Source: Branchiostoma floridae (taxonomy: Eukaryota > Chordata > Leptocardii > Amphioxiformes > Branchiostomatidae). From it: a DNA stretch of 64,000 bases. Of the stretch, positions 36,100 to 46,377 are shown piece after piece. The position numbers were made by a program, and so were the translations under genes. Location of the stretch: contig NC_049981.1 of NCBI RefSeq assembly GCF_000003815.2, positions 10,021,735 through 10,085,734 of the forward strand, read 5' to 3'. How positions within the stretch are numbered: position 1 is the first letter of the stretch; each line of letters starts with the position of its first letter. The notes under the pieces are model-generated. The model was not told where the DNA came from and ran no database searches. It saw only the letters and a program-made list of their open reading frames with translations.

Positions 36100-36200
36100 T
36101 TTGAGTGTTTTTTCTCATTTTTCAACTTGATGACGTCATATTCAAAATGGCCGCCACGGGGTAGAAAAAGGCGGAAGTGACTTGTTTTGGGGTGAGTTGT
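36100..36200. promoter_or_regulatory. probable bidirectional promoter of WDR61 (-) and the TBC gene (+)
   Basis: TGACGTCA (CRE) at 36131-36138 and AAAATGGCCGCC (YY1-like) at 36144-36155 lie between the two head-to-head genes, about 280 bp upstream of the TBC start codon. No TATA box. Both genes are expected to be broadly expressed, which suits this motif pair. That it drives both genes is an inference. Confidence 0.5.
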
Positions 36201-36431
36201 GAGCTCAAAAGCGCGTGACAACCATTGGAAATATCTCTTGAGTCATCTTAAGGTATGAACACATACCTTGCATCATGAAAATAATATAAAAGTGTCGTTC
36301 AAGTCGGTTATAGTCGTAGAACTTAAGGTGAAACTGGCGAACTCGATATATTTTTAACTGCCACCGTGGCCCTATAGGTACAGCCTTCAGTTCAAGGCCA
36401 GCTCAAGGACTGACAACATATTTTCTGTGCG

Positions 36432-39400
36432 ATGTCAGAAAAGATGGCCTTCAAGAATGGCGGAGAAGACACAGTTCTGACCAGGTCGTGTAGTTATGAT
36501 TCGTCGTTTGAAATGGTGGAGACACCGCCTAGGCCGAAAGGGCTTGAGGTGACAAAGGAGGATTTGCCTGAAGAAGAAAATGAGGTAATTTAAATGTGTT
36601 TCTTTTGTATAATAATGATCGAAACAGACTATGTAAAAAAATTCTATGATCTGTTGAGTCAACATTATACAAAAGGGAAAACAAGAGGCAATATCAAAGT
36701 TGACAGTTTAATAATGCATATTTGTATAAAAATGTTTAAAAAGAAGTGGAAACTGCACATTGTTCACATTGTTAGGAAGTTACTGTAAATGTCTTGAAGT
36801 TTACAGTGATTCGATTTCACGACGGCAGGAAGAAATTGAAGCTTTTGCTGTGTGATTTTGTCTTGGCGCATACTATGAGCAAGGAGGTTAACACATGTGT
36901 TTTAACCTCCTTGCTATGAGATATATTATATAGTTGTCACCACAAAAACTGTAAACAAAAAATCTCTGAAAACACTGCAAGTAATTAATGAAATATAAAA
37001 GACTTTCGTGTAGCTAGCCTAGTAGCAGTATGACAATCATCAGACCAGAATTTATACGCAACAGCCAATCATGTACACTGTTACATTTTATTTCAATACC
37101 CAGGGTCCATCCCAGAGTGTGTGTTGCCAGCCACCATTGGACATGACTACATTCCGGTCCATGTTGGACCCAGACGGTCGACTTGTAAATGAACACGCTC
37201 TGAGGAAAGCTGTCTTCAGAGGTAGAAGTGTCCTTGGTATAGAATCAACCAAAAAAGACAGACATCACAAAATGTCAATAGATTTATTATGCTACATACA
37301 TACTTTACAAAACAAAGACAAAAATGCTCAGGAAACTGGAAAGTGAAGTTCCTATGACTCAACCTGAAGAAAATGTACCTGATATTTCCTACAAAACATT
37401 AATCTGATTATGAATAGTATTGATACGCAAAGGAGGTGTACCAAATTTTCGATAGTCCAATAGGGATTTTAAAAAAAAAGTCATAGTTAAAGATGTGGCT
37501 ACATGAAGCCTTGTTTCATATTTGGTCAATCAGAATTTTAACCTAAGCAATTTATTTCGGAGATCTACCTCCCAGGGTAAGTGGGCACATGGCTAGGGGA
37601 TTGGGAGAGCTGCACCCTTGTTTTCCTCTTTAAAAAACAATGTCATAATGTACTGTTCTACAGGAGGAGTGGACCCTACAGTTAGGAAGGACACCTGGCA
37701 GTTCATGTTCGGACTGTACCCGTTCCTGTCCACGGCGCGGGAACGTGAGGTCATGAGCGCCGAGCACCACTTCAAGTACCATCAACTCAAGGCCAGGTGG
37801 AAAACACTACTCACTGTAAGGGCTTCTACATATGTGTATTACAGAATGATCAGGCTTTTAGCCAGGCATGCGCCAACGCGTCATCTGGACGCACTTTTCT
37901 TAGAATAAAAAAGAAATTTTATGCCCCTGGACGCCCTACACTGGGGAGAAAATTGTCTGACAAGCATGAAATTCTGATTGACCAGGGATGCTACCAGGTC
38001 ATCTGTGGTCACAGTCTTCTACTGTGACCTCTAGATCTGTAACAGTATTTTTGCCTCTTGGGATACCTTAAAGAATGCACTTTCTTAACTTAAAATCATC
38101 AAAAACTCTGCACCATGGAAGGTGGTTGCCCCCAGACCCCCCCCTACAATAGTCACTTACTGCGACTCATCAATGGAAAACACTACTCACTGTAAGGGCT
38201 TCTACATATATGTATTACAGAATGATACAGTGTAGTTAACTTTGTTGGACATTTTTAGTGGTTCTGGAAACAGAGGGAATTAAGAAATATGTTTAACATG
38301 CATTCAATGTCATCTACTAGTATTCCTTCATCCAATTTCCGTTCATTTATTACCTTCACCGAGAAGGTTATGTTTTTGGCAGTGCATCATATGTTTGTAT
38401 GCTTGTGGTTTTGATATATGGGGAGGTCTTGTCTAATATCTAATAATTGTCTAAGACATGGTTGGATTTTCGACCCTCTTATCAGCTTTCTTGGCACTGC
38501 AGCAGAACTTTTGATCTTGTGTCCAGAACTAACTATGGTCATGATGTTTGGGTGGTAGCCAGTGTGTGTGAATGGGTGACATTCATTAATGTGTTTGTTC
38601 ATTTGTTTGTTTGTTGATTTATTCATTCATTGGTTCATTCCTTCATCCATTCTTTTATTCATTCATTCTTTTATGATTATGTCCAGATGAGCAGCCTGGG
38701 AACCACAGAGCAGGAACAGGGCGTGTCAGCTGAGTACCTGGATGATGACTTGGACCTCAGAGTGGAGTCCTTTACAGGTGAACATCTGGGAATGTCCTGT
38801 TTCTTGTAACAGTTATTCTCCAGTACTGGGAGCCTGAGAAGTATTCTAATTTTGCCTTTCTACTTAGAGATGCATGTAAATGTACAATTTTGAAATTATT
38901 ATGCCACGAGATGGTTTAGTAACAAATGCTTTGAACTATTCATGACGAGCAAATGGATTGAAAAACATGACATTGGTTGAAAAATGGTCCATATGTGAAC
39001 AAAGAAAGTCATGTATTCACATACAATACTAGAGTAAAATGATCGCAGTGCATGATCTAAATTTATGTCTCTCATCAATGTTTTCACAGATGATGCAGAC
39101 ATGAAGGTACCAGCCATGGACACCACAAACATCAGTACTGAGACCCAGCAACAGCTTCAGTTCCTTGAAATACAGGCACAGGTTCATATGATTTAAACTT
39201 CACCTCTCTGAAATTGTTCATAAATCTTTGGACAGTATCCAAAAAGTTTTTTAAAAACTTGAATTCATTGATCATATCTCCATGAATACTTTGAGTAATC
39301 AGAGGCATTGTGTTATATATCACTGGAATCTGTGGAATGATATGCTTTGTATATGGGTTGAGCACCAGTCCTACTAAAACCAGTCCTACTAAAAATTTCC

Positions 39401-42400
39401 TTTGATCATATATCTGTTGTTTTGTGATGATTAGTGATTATGTGATATGCAATGAACACATGACTGATTTCTTCTTGGATTTAAATGCCGAAGTTGTCGA
39501 CTTGCGGGAAATTTGGGCAATTCTGTTTTAAAATTTGTGACTCACTTGCCTTTTCAGTTCTGGTGTTCACCCTTTCAAATGTAGGATCAGGACAAATATG
39601 GTATCAATTGCTATAAATAAGCTTTCCAATGATTTATGAAGTAGTGATAGAGCTATGATTGATCAAAGTCAAGTTTCAAAGTCTTTGTGCTTAACATATT
39701 TTTATTTTCATAGGTTTTTGCAGGCAGACAACCCATAAACATGAAAGACATTCGTAAAGCTGTGAGAATAATAGACAAGGACGTTCCTCGGACAGACAGA
39801 GGACACGAATATTTCAAGTAAGTCTATCAATCAATGTTTGTTCTTCTTAGTATCAAAGTGTTCAATTTGCTTAAACAACAGTGCCACGGCTGTGCAGGAT
39901 TGTATGGTACTGCAGGGTTAAGTTTTGTAATACATGTTTTTGTATTTCAGGGGCAGTGGCAATCCTCACCTCTCCATACTCAGGAATATCCTCATCACTT
40001 TTGCTGCCTTTCATCCAAGTAAGTATTTTATCAGATGCTGTCTTGCTTACAATTTGAAGGTAATTATTTGTAGCTCTTAAAGAGCTATAAAAATTCTAAG
40101 TTCCATGAACATTCAAGTTTTGATAAGTGGTGATAGTGGTACATGAACAGGAACATTGAGATTTGTATGTAACTGTCTGCATATTGTTTTTTTTATTCAG
40201 TACTATATACTATTACTAGTAGGTACATCTACATCTCTGACAGTTATGTTTTTCTATTCCCAAATGTATCAAACAATACATACTAATAGTACATTGTACC
40301 TGGACTACATTAAATAATTGCATACTATACCCAAACGTAGCACTTGGAATAGATATCTTTTTCTTGTTGGCATTGGATGGCAGAGCGACTAGACTAGCCA
40401 ACACTATATCAAAAGCTGACAAGTTTGATTCCTGGTATTCCTGGTCAGACATTGGGTCCTTGGGAAAGGTGTAAAAATGGGTATCTGACTTTGGTTGGGG
40501 AAGTCAAAGGCGGTGGAAGGAGAGATATGGGTTTCACCTTCCAATACTGTAGCTTAAGACACAGTGGATAACAACCTACTGCCCCTACGGCCTCAAAAAG
40601 ACTAAGAGACCTTTACCTTTAAATTAGCACTTTAATGTTTTCTTTGTTTACATTTTTACAGAGGTGGGTTATGCTCAGGGGATGAACGACATCCTGAGCC
40701 GGTTCCTGGTGGTTCTGGACTCGGAAGTTGAGGCGTTCTGGTGTTTCTCCAGCTACATGGAGACCATACAGACTGACTTCATGGAGGAGGGCATGCTCAG
40801 GAAACTCAGTAAGACACAAGTTGTTTTCTCTTATCTTAAAGATGTAGCTGAAGTTTTTTCATTGATTGTGGCTGCAATTTTACAATTGGCATTTGAAAGC
40901 AAAGGACTTTGAGACTTCTTTTCCTTCAGGTTTGTCATTTGTTACATCTTGTTAATGTTACTTGGTATCACATGTATTTACATAAGCCAGGATTGCCATA
41001 CATGCATCAATCATCCGACCATTGCCCCCCTGTCCATCAACCAACTTGTCGGAAGCAACCACCTGTCCTCAGCAACCATTTTTGGTTGGTCCCTTGAGTG
41101 ATTGTTCAGGACAGGTTTGACTGTATGTCAGAAACACTTGAAGTAAGTTAGGTCAAAGGTCTGAGAAAGGTTGCAGGAAATGGTGTTGGCCGGTCCTGAG
41201 TTTTCTCCCACCGCTAGTAACAGAAATTAGCCTTGTACATGTACATAGTGACTTGCATGGATATCATATAATATTATGTCTGCTCTGTTGTTTCACCCAG
41301 CCTTGGTGAAACAGCTGCTAAAGGAACTGGACACTGTGCTATTCAACCACCTGGAAAAGTGTGACGTAGGGGACATGACATTCTGTCACAGGTAAGGAAG
41401 ATAACACTTGTGTATTGATAACATACAATGTTGTACTATACTTTAAAGAATTCTATGAACCTTCAGGCTAACACATAGAAGAGGGAGGAACTTTATTGAC
41501 AAAGCATACTGTGATTTTTTTACAGTCAATTACAAACTAGAAATTAGACATGCAAATCTCTCTTAAAATCATACTTACAATTAAGCAATAAAGGATACGT
41601 ATAGATTACATCTATGATACAATCAAATAGGGATTAATGGTGGGTTTTATAATGACAAAATCTACCAAGTACTTGCCTACTTTTGCATTGTAAGCGTTGA
41701 TGAGACATCTGCAGATAATATCATTATTCAAATCTGCTTGATATCTGTTGTAATAAAACAAATAAAATGTAGGTAACTTACATGATATCAAGAGCATTCT
41801 GTTGTAAAGTAGAATTCATTTTTAGCATGAAAAATTAGAATATATCGTTTTCCCACAGGTGGCTTTTGTTAGGTTTTAAGAGGGAGTTCCCGTTTGACGA
41901 GGCCCTGCGACTGTTTGAGATCATCAGTAGTCACCACATGGAGCTGTCCTCACTAGATGTGGAGAGAGTCAGAGACCAGGAGAGAGCACGCGACTTTCTA
42001 AGAGAAGGTCAAATTTTCTTTTTTACGTTATTCCCTTCATGGCAAGGAAACTTGTTTTTGCTCCCTTTCTTGTTCTGTTCCAACAAATAAGGTCAATGAC
42101 CTGGACCAGATGGCTGTCACCATGGTTACTGGTTAAGTAGCTGACACCCTATGGTGTTTGACTACAATTATGTAGCAAGTGGCAGGACAGAGCTACTGGG
42201 GCTGGTCACCACATATACAGGAATGTGTTGGAGTAAGAATAAGCAGAGCAGTAGTTTGACAAGACCTTGTAAAAGTAAGTATTGTGCTTTGCTTGCAAAT
42301 GTTACCTTTTCGTTAACATTGTGTTTTTTTACATGCAATGTAAAGAGAGTTTGTTTGCCAAGCACACTGGGTCTCCCATACTCTTCTATAAGTGTGTTGG

Positions 42401-44336
42401 GTTCTTTTACATACAGAGAATTGATGCTTGGAACACTCCCACACACAGAGCTGCTGACTTTTTGTCCACATCTGAAGGGTTTACAGAAAAGGCCAGGCTG
42501 TCTACCAAGCCAGGCTACCTCGTCATGGGTTACCCTATCCAAAAGAACAAATGTGATTAACAGTGCTTGGGGGGGCTAAGATATCCACCCTGAAGTCAAG
42601 ATTCATGAAAAACAAGCCAAATTTGAAACATTTCACAAATGTCATTAATACATATATCATGTGAGATTCCAACTGATGGCAGTGATGTTCATATTTGCTC
42701 CTGTACCTTTGATAAAATCTGTAGCCCTCCCAAATTTTTGTAAGGTTGAAAAACTGTTTAAGTGCAGTTGTGGTCTGTCCAAGGTTCTGAAATTGATGTG
42801 ATATTGCTGCATAGAGATATCTTTAAAAATACCATTTTATTGCCATAATTAGGTTCTAGGTCTTTGTGTGAAGTGAAATGAACTATTGTCTTAGGCCCAA
42901 TCTATACACAGTTTTTGCTGTGGAGATATCGGGAGGGATCTGGAACGTTGGCCGCGGGACACCCGTGGCGCTTGCAGTCATAAACAGCTATATAGCCTAA
43001 TGAGCCCGCATTATATGCTAATGAGCCCTCCGGAAGTGGGGACACATCTACACACACGCGGAAGCTGTCTGGGACTCCTGCTAAGCTATCGGGGACCCCT
43101 GCTAAGCTATCGGGCGAATGGTCCAGAGCTTTCGGGAGAAATTTTCCCGATATCGTTATGGCGATATTGCAGTTCCATCTAGACGCTGAAAAAAAGCTGT
43201 CGGCGAGAGGTTGTAGGCTTGCTGATATCGGGAAAAACTGTGTCTAGATCGTGCCTTAGTCAAGAAACAACTTATTGCAGTCATTGTTATCTTTTTGTGT
43301 TTTCATTGTTGAAAATATCTACACAGTTTAAAGGCTGAAAAATGAAGATTACATGCCAATATTATGGGTTATTCATAAATTTTTGCTTCTTCACAAACGT
43401 AGGTGGGCAGAACCGTGTTGTAGGTGCTCCATTGAACACAGACTTCACATTTGAGCTGTTCGTGTGTGTGGCCATGCTTCAGAACATCAGGCAACAGCTA
43501 CTCAACTGTAGGGATGGCACAGAGATCTTCCAAAGTGTCAGTGGGTAGGGAAAAAAAAATTTGTTCTAGTTACTGTAAATGCAGAAATGTTTGCGGTGGA
43601 TTAATGTTCACGGTTTTCGCAATGACCGCTTCACCGCAAAATTAAAACCACCGCGAACATTTTTCTATTATGGTATTAGACTATGGTGTTACCGCAAACT
43701 TAAAACCTCCATGAAAAGTCCTTTTTCCCGCTGCGGCGAAATTAAATCCCCGCGAACTTAAATGCATTTACAGTACTAAGTATGAAAGTTAAACTTAAAC
43801 AAAAGGCTGGATTTTAAAATTGCCAGATGTTTCAAATAGTATCTGTTTGTCAGTTACTGTAGAAAAAACTACAGGTATTGAGGAATAGAATGAACATAGA
43901 GATGTTCTAGTAACTGTTACTTTTATTTGGCCTATCTGTTTCCGTACTGCATTTTCTGTATGACCTGCTAGAGGGTGCTACAGTTAACATTGCCAATGGA
44001 GTGAAGCTTTCTATCTCTAATTGCCTTGTACACCTTTGAATGTGTTCATGCGCTGTTGATATTTTGTTTGTTTTGAATACTTACAAAAAGTGTTAACTTG
44101 GCATGCATCTATTCTAAGTGTTTGAAATTGCCTATAATTGTGAAATTTTGACAAAATTTTCCCATAAATCGGGCACGATCCCACTTACTTCTTGAATCCA
44201 AAGTTATTGATACTCGTCTTGTTTTCTTAGGTTGTCAGGAAAGATGGACTTGGCCCACATCCTGAGGACGGCAGAAACCATCTTCATGTCTTACTGCAGG
44301 AAGTCTGTCATCGACTGTTTCCAGATTGTAGAGTAA
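36432..44336 (+). CDS. TBC-domain Rab GTPase-activating protein, 12 exons
   Basis: Exons: 36432-36584, 37104-37221, 37664-37815, 38687-38777, 39090-39181, 39714-39817, 39951-40018, 40662-40808, 41301-41391, 41859-42007, 43403-43544, 44231-44336. They total 1413 bp, 470 codons plus stop, with consistent phases. The TBC domain begins about residue 90 ('GVDPTVRKDTWQFMFGLYPF'). Both catalytic fingers are present: arginine in 'IIDKDVPRTDRGH' and glutamine in 'VGYAQGMNDIL'. Further TBC landmarks are 'EAFWCFSSYM', 'CHRWLLLGFKREFPFDEALR' and, at the end, 'ILRTAETIFMSYC'. It should speed GTP hydrolysis by a Rab on a membrane. An acidic insert (residues ~140-200, 'AEYLDDDLDLRVESF') splits the domain, as in the TBC1D15/17/25 group; the exact orthologue is not settled. 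A copy of the exon-3 donor lies downstream in intron 3. Confidence 0.88.
36880..36913. mobile_element. 34-bp palindromic insertion with 7-bp target duplication
   Basis: The arms CAAGGAGGTTAA and TTAACCTCCTTG enclose CACATGTGTT. The insert is flanked by exact CTATGAG repeats at 36873-36879 and 36914-36920. It shares its CAAGGAGGTTA end with the 33-bp palindrome at 54236-54268. It lies in intron 1 of the TBC gene. Confidence 0.75.
38174..38226 (+). repeat. copied exon-3 tail and splice donor of the TBC gene
   Basis: It matches 37798-37850 at 52 of 53 positions, including the last 18 exon bases and the donor ACT|GTAAGG, 376 bp downstream in the intron. The high identity suggests a recent copy. 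Confidence 0.85.
38575..38675. repeat. TTCATT/GTTTG simple repeats
   Basis: Runs of GTTTGTTTGTTTG and ATTCATTCATTC just upstream of the acceptor of TBC exon 4 (38687). They may mark the tail of an old retroposon. Confidence 0.6.
40370..40615 (+). mobile_element. tRNA-derived SINE
   Basis: The A-box-like 'TGGCAGAGCGACTAGAC' and B-box-like 'AGTTTGATTCCTGG' are followed by 'GTCCTTGGGAAAGG', 'ACCTTCCAATACTG' and 'CAGTGGATAACAACC', the same body as the 23800 copy. It lies in intron 7 of the TBC gene. Confidence 0.6.
42173..42310 (+). repeat. dispersed repeat, copy 2
   Basis: Same ordered phrases as 27340-27480 ('GTAGCAAGTGGCAGGACAGA', 'GGGCTGGTCACCA', 'AAATGTTACCTTTT'), same strand. Class unknown. 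Confidence 0.65.
42894..43255. mobile_element. MITE with TTA target duplication, PIF/Harbinger-like
   Basis: The ends GGCCCAATCTATACACAG and CTGTGTCTAGATCGTGCC are imperfect inverted repeats, both followed inward by a TTTTT/AAAAA run. TTA flanks both sides (42891-42893, 43256-43258), a TWA triplet typical of PIF/Harbinger insertion. Inside is a short tandem 'CTGCTAAGCTATCGGG' pair. No coding capacity. It lies in intron 10 of the TBC gene. Confidence 0.7.
43571..43775. mobile_element. MITE of the TTCGCGGT family
   Basis: The ends TACTGTAAATGCAGAAATG and AAATGCATTTACAGTA are inverted repeats, with 'AAAACCACCGCGAACA' and 'CCCGCGAACTTAAATG' inside. 205 bp, 26 bp after the donor of TBC exon 11. 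Confidence 0.85.
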
Positions 44337-46377
44337 TACTTCCAGGTCAAAGGGCAATATGGCAGTAATAGAAAAACTGATTTGCAGTGGACTAGAAGAG
44401 ATTTTTTCTGTCTTTTAAGTTAGTGATATTAATGTTTTCATATTTCGCTATCATTTATTGCATCTTTAAGATAGTCTAAGACAAATTATGGGTTTGTTTG
44501 TTTGTTTGTTTATTCTTAGTTTGTTTATTCTGGGTCCCTAGGTGAAGAGTTAGATTATCACAATGATGAAAATCCCTGGGTCCCCCAAAGTTATTCTTTC
44601 ACGTAAAATGTTTCACGTCTTGGCATGAAATTAGAATAATCCTTGTTGCATATAACAATATGCAAATTATTCTGGAAATGCTTACCATGGCAGGATTTAT
44701 TTATGTTGAAGGAAAGAAAGTAGTTACAGAAAACATAAGAGTATAAGATATGTACATATTGATAATTAATCTAAATTATATATTTGAGATACCAAGTATT
44801 GATATTGCAATGTTCCTAAATTATTCCAATTTGTTACTGTGAGTTGTTAATATTTTTTGCTTAAAAGTAAATTGTTGCCTGAAATAGTATTACATACACA
44901 TATTGAAACTGGTGCCTTGATCTAGATATAAATTGTATGTATTAAGAATGAAACATATAAGGTAATACATGGTACTATTCTGGAGCAGTATACGTAAAAA
45001 AAATAATGTTTTCTTAAGTTTAACTTAGAAATTTTCAATATCATTTGTATTTGCAGATATCAAGACAGAAAATACTGTATTGAGTGTTAGGTTGTAGATA
45101 TGAAATATCTTCTACTGGTATGTTTAAAGAAGTCAAATCACATCACAAGATATAGATAAAGTATTATTTTTAAAATGTTTATCATGTGTATGGAAGATAG
45201 GCCTATAATTTAACATAAGGGTCTCTTTAACTTTCAGTGTTTGTCTGTCTTTAGTCTTACAAAATAAAGCCAAAGTCGAACTGTTTGTTATCAGCAGCTA
45301 AATTCTAGTTGGGAACAAAAAGAGAAATTCTTGATAAATGCAAATACATACTATTACACTATTTAGCATTAATGAGTGCTCTAATATTGAATAACAATAT
45401 ATAAATATGTCCTTGACATAGTAAGTACATAATGATAAATTTGACTATGACTTTTAAAGATCGAGATTGAATGAAATTGAAATAGTATTATTTTATAGGC
45501 TTGGCATATTTTGAAGTAATAGTGAAATTTTCAGGTCACGTAAAAAGACAGATTAATAATTAAAGAAACGAAGTCACCACCATTGTAATGGATGTATGCA
45601 ACTTTAACTTTTCAAAGAAAATAAATAATACTGTTTATTACCTGGACTATTGACAATTTTTTTCTTATTTATTAAAGCAGTAGATTCAAATAACATTTAT
45701 AGAGTTACTGTAAAGCCTGTGGCCAGTTTCAAGCCAAAGCAAAATAAAATATTTCCATCAAATGTAAAAATTTGGTCATTTCTGAAACAACACCTTGTAA
45801 TGATCTTACATCAATTGTCTACTGTGTGGTTCTTGGTGGGACAAATAGCTACATATGATAACATAGTTTCAAGCTATCATAACTAAATTAAATATGGAGT
45901 CCTTTCTGTGATGTCAGGACTGGTGTCTCTAAATTGTCAAAACAAAGATCATACAGTAGACAATTGATTTGAATAGTACATGTATTACATAGATGCTTTC
46001 AGAGAAGACAAAATTTGAAGTGAATGTTCTGGAAATTGGCATGGAAAATTATCATTTGCCTTACTAGTAGCATATTTTACTTAAGAAACCTTCAATCACA
46101 TAATATATATAGCTTGATGCAGTGCAGTGTAGACCTGTCTTCATATGTATAATGTTTACACTGATATGGACATACATAATATTATGTACTGTCTAGATAC
46201 ATATAGCATCACCTGTCACAACACAGACATATAATATGTGTTACATATCTAGTACACAAAGCATGAGTGATACATTACTGGCCTATTCAAAACCTTTCCA
46301 CAAAGAAGTCATCCAAAAGTATACTGAATTCTCTGAAATGAATAAATATATTAGACTCCTTTCCCTGACCATAGATA
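44337..46377. other. convergent intergenic region; TBC 3'UTR with poly(A) signal at 45263-45268
   Basis: AT-rich DNA between the stop of the TBC gene and the stop of the minus-strand DUF3504-BTB gene. AATAAA at 45263-45268 could end the TBC transcript. TTTATT motifs near 45630 and 45667 could serve the opposing gene. Frames 45650-45886 and 46236-46484 have no support. Confidence 0.5.

Noticed and set aside
35799-36221. 140-codon minus-strand frame overlapping the shared promoter
   Set aside because: No domain, lysine/phenylalanine-rich read-through of AT-rich DNA, and not in phase with WDR61 exon 2.
42151-42579. Frames on both strands in a TBC intron
   Set aside because: They overlap a dispersed repeat and have no splice sites or domain support.
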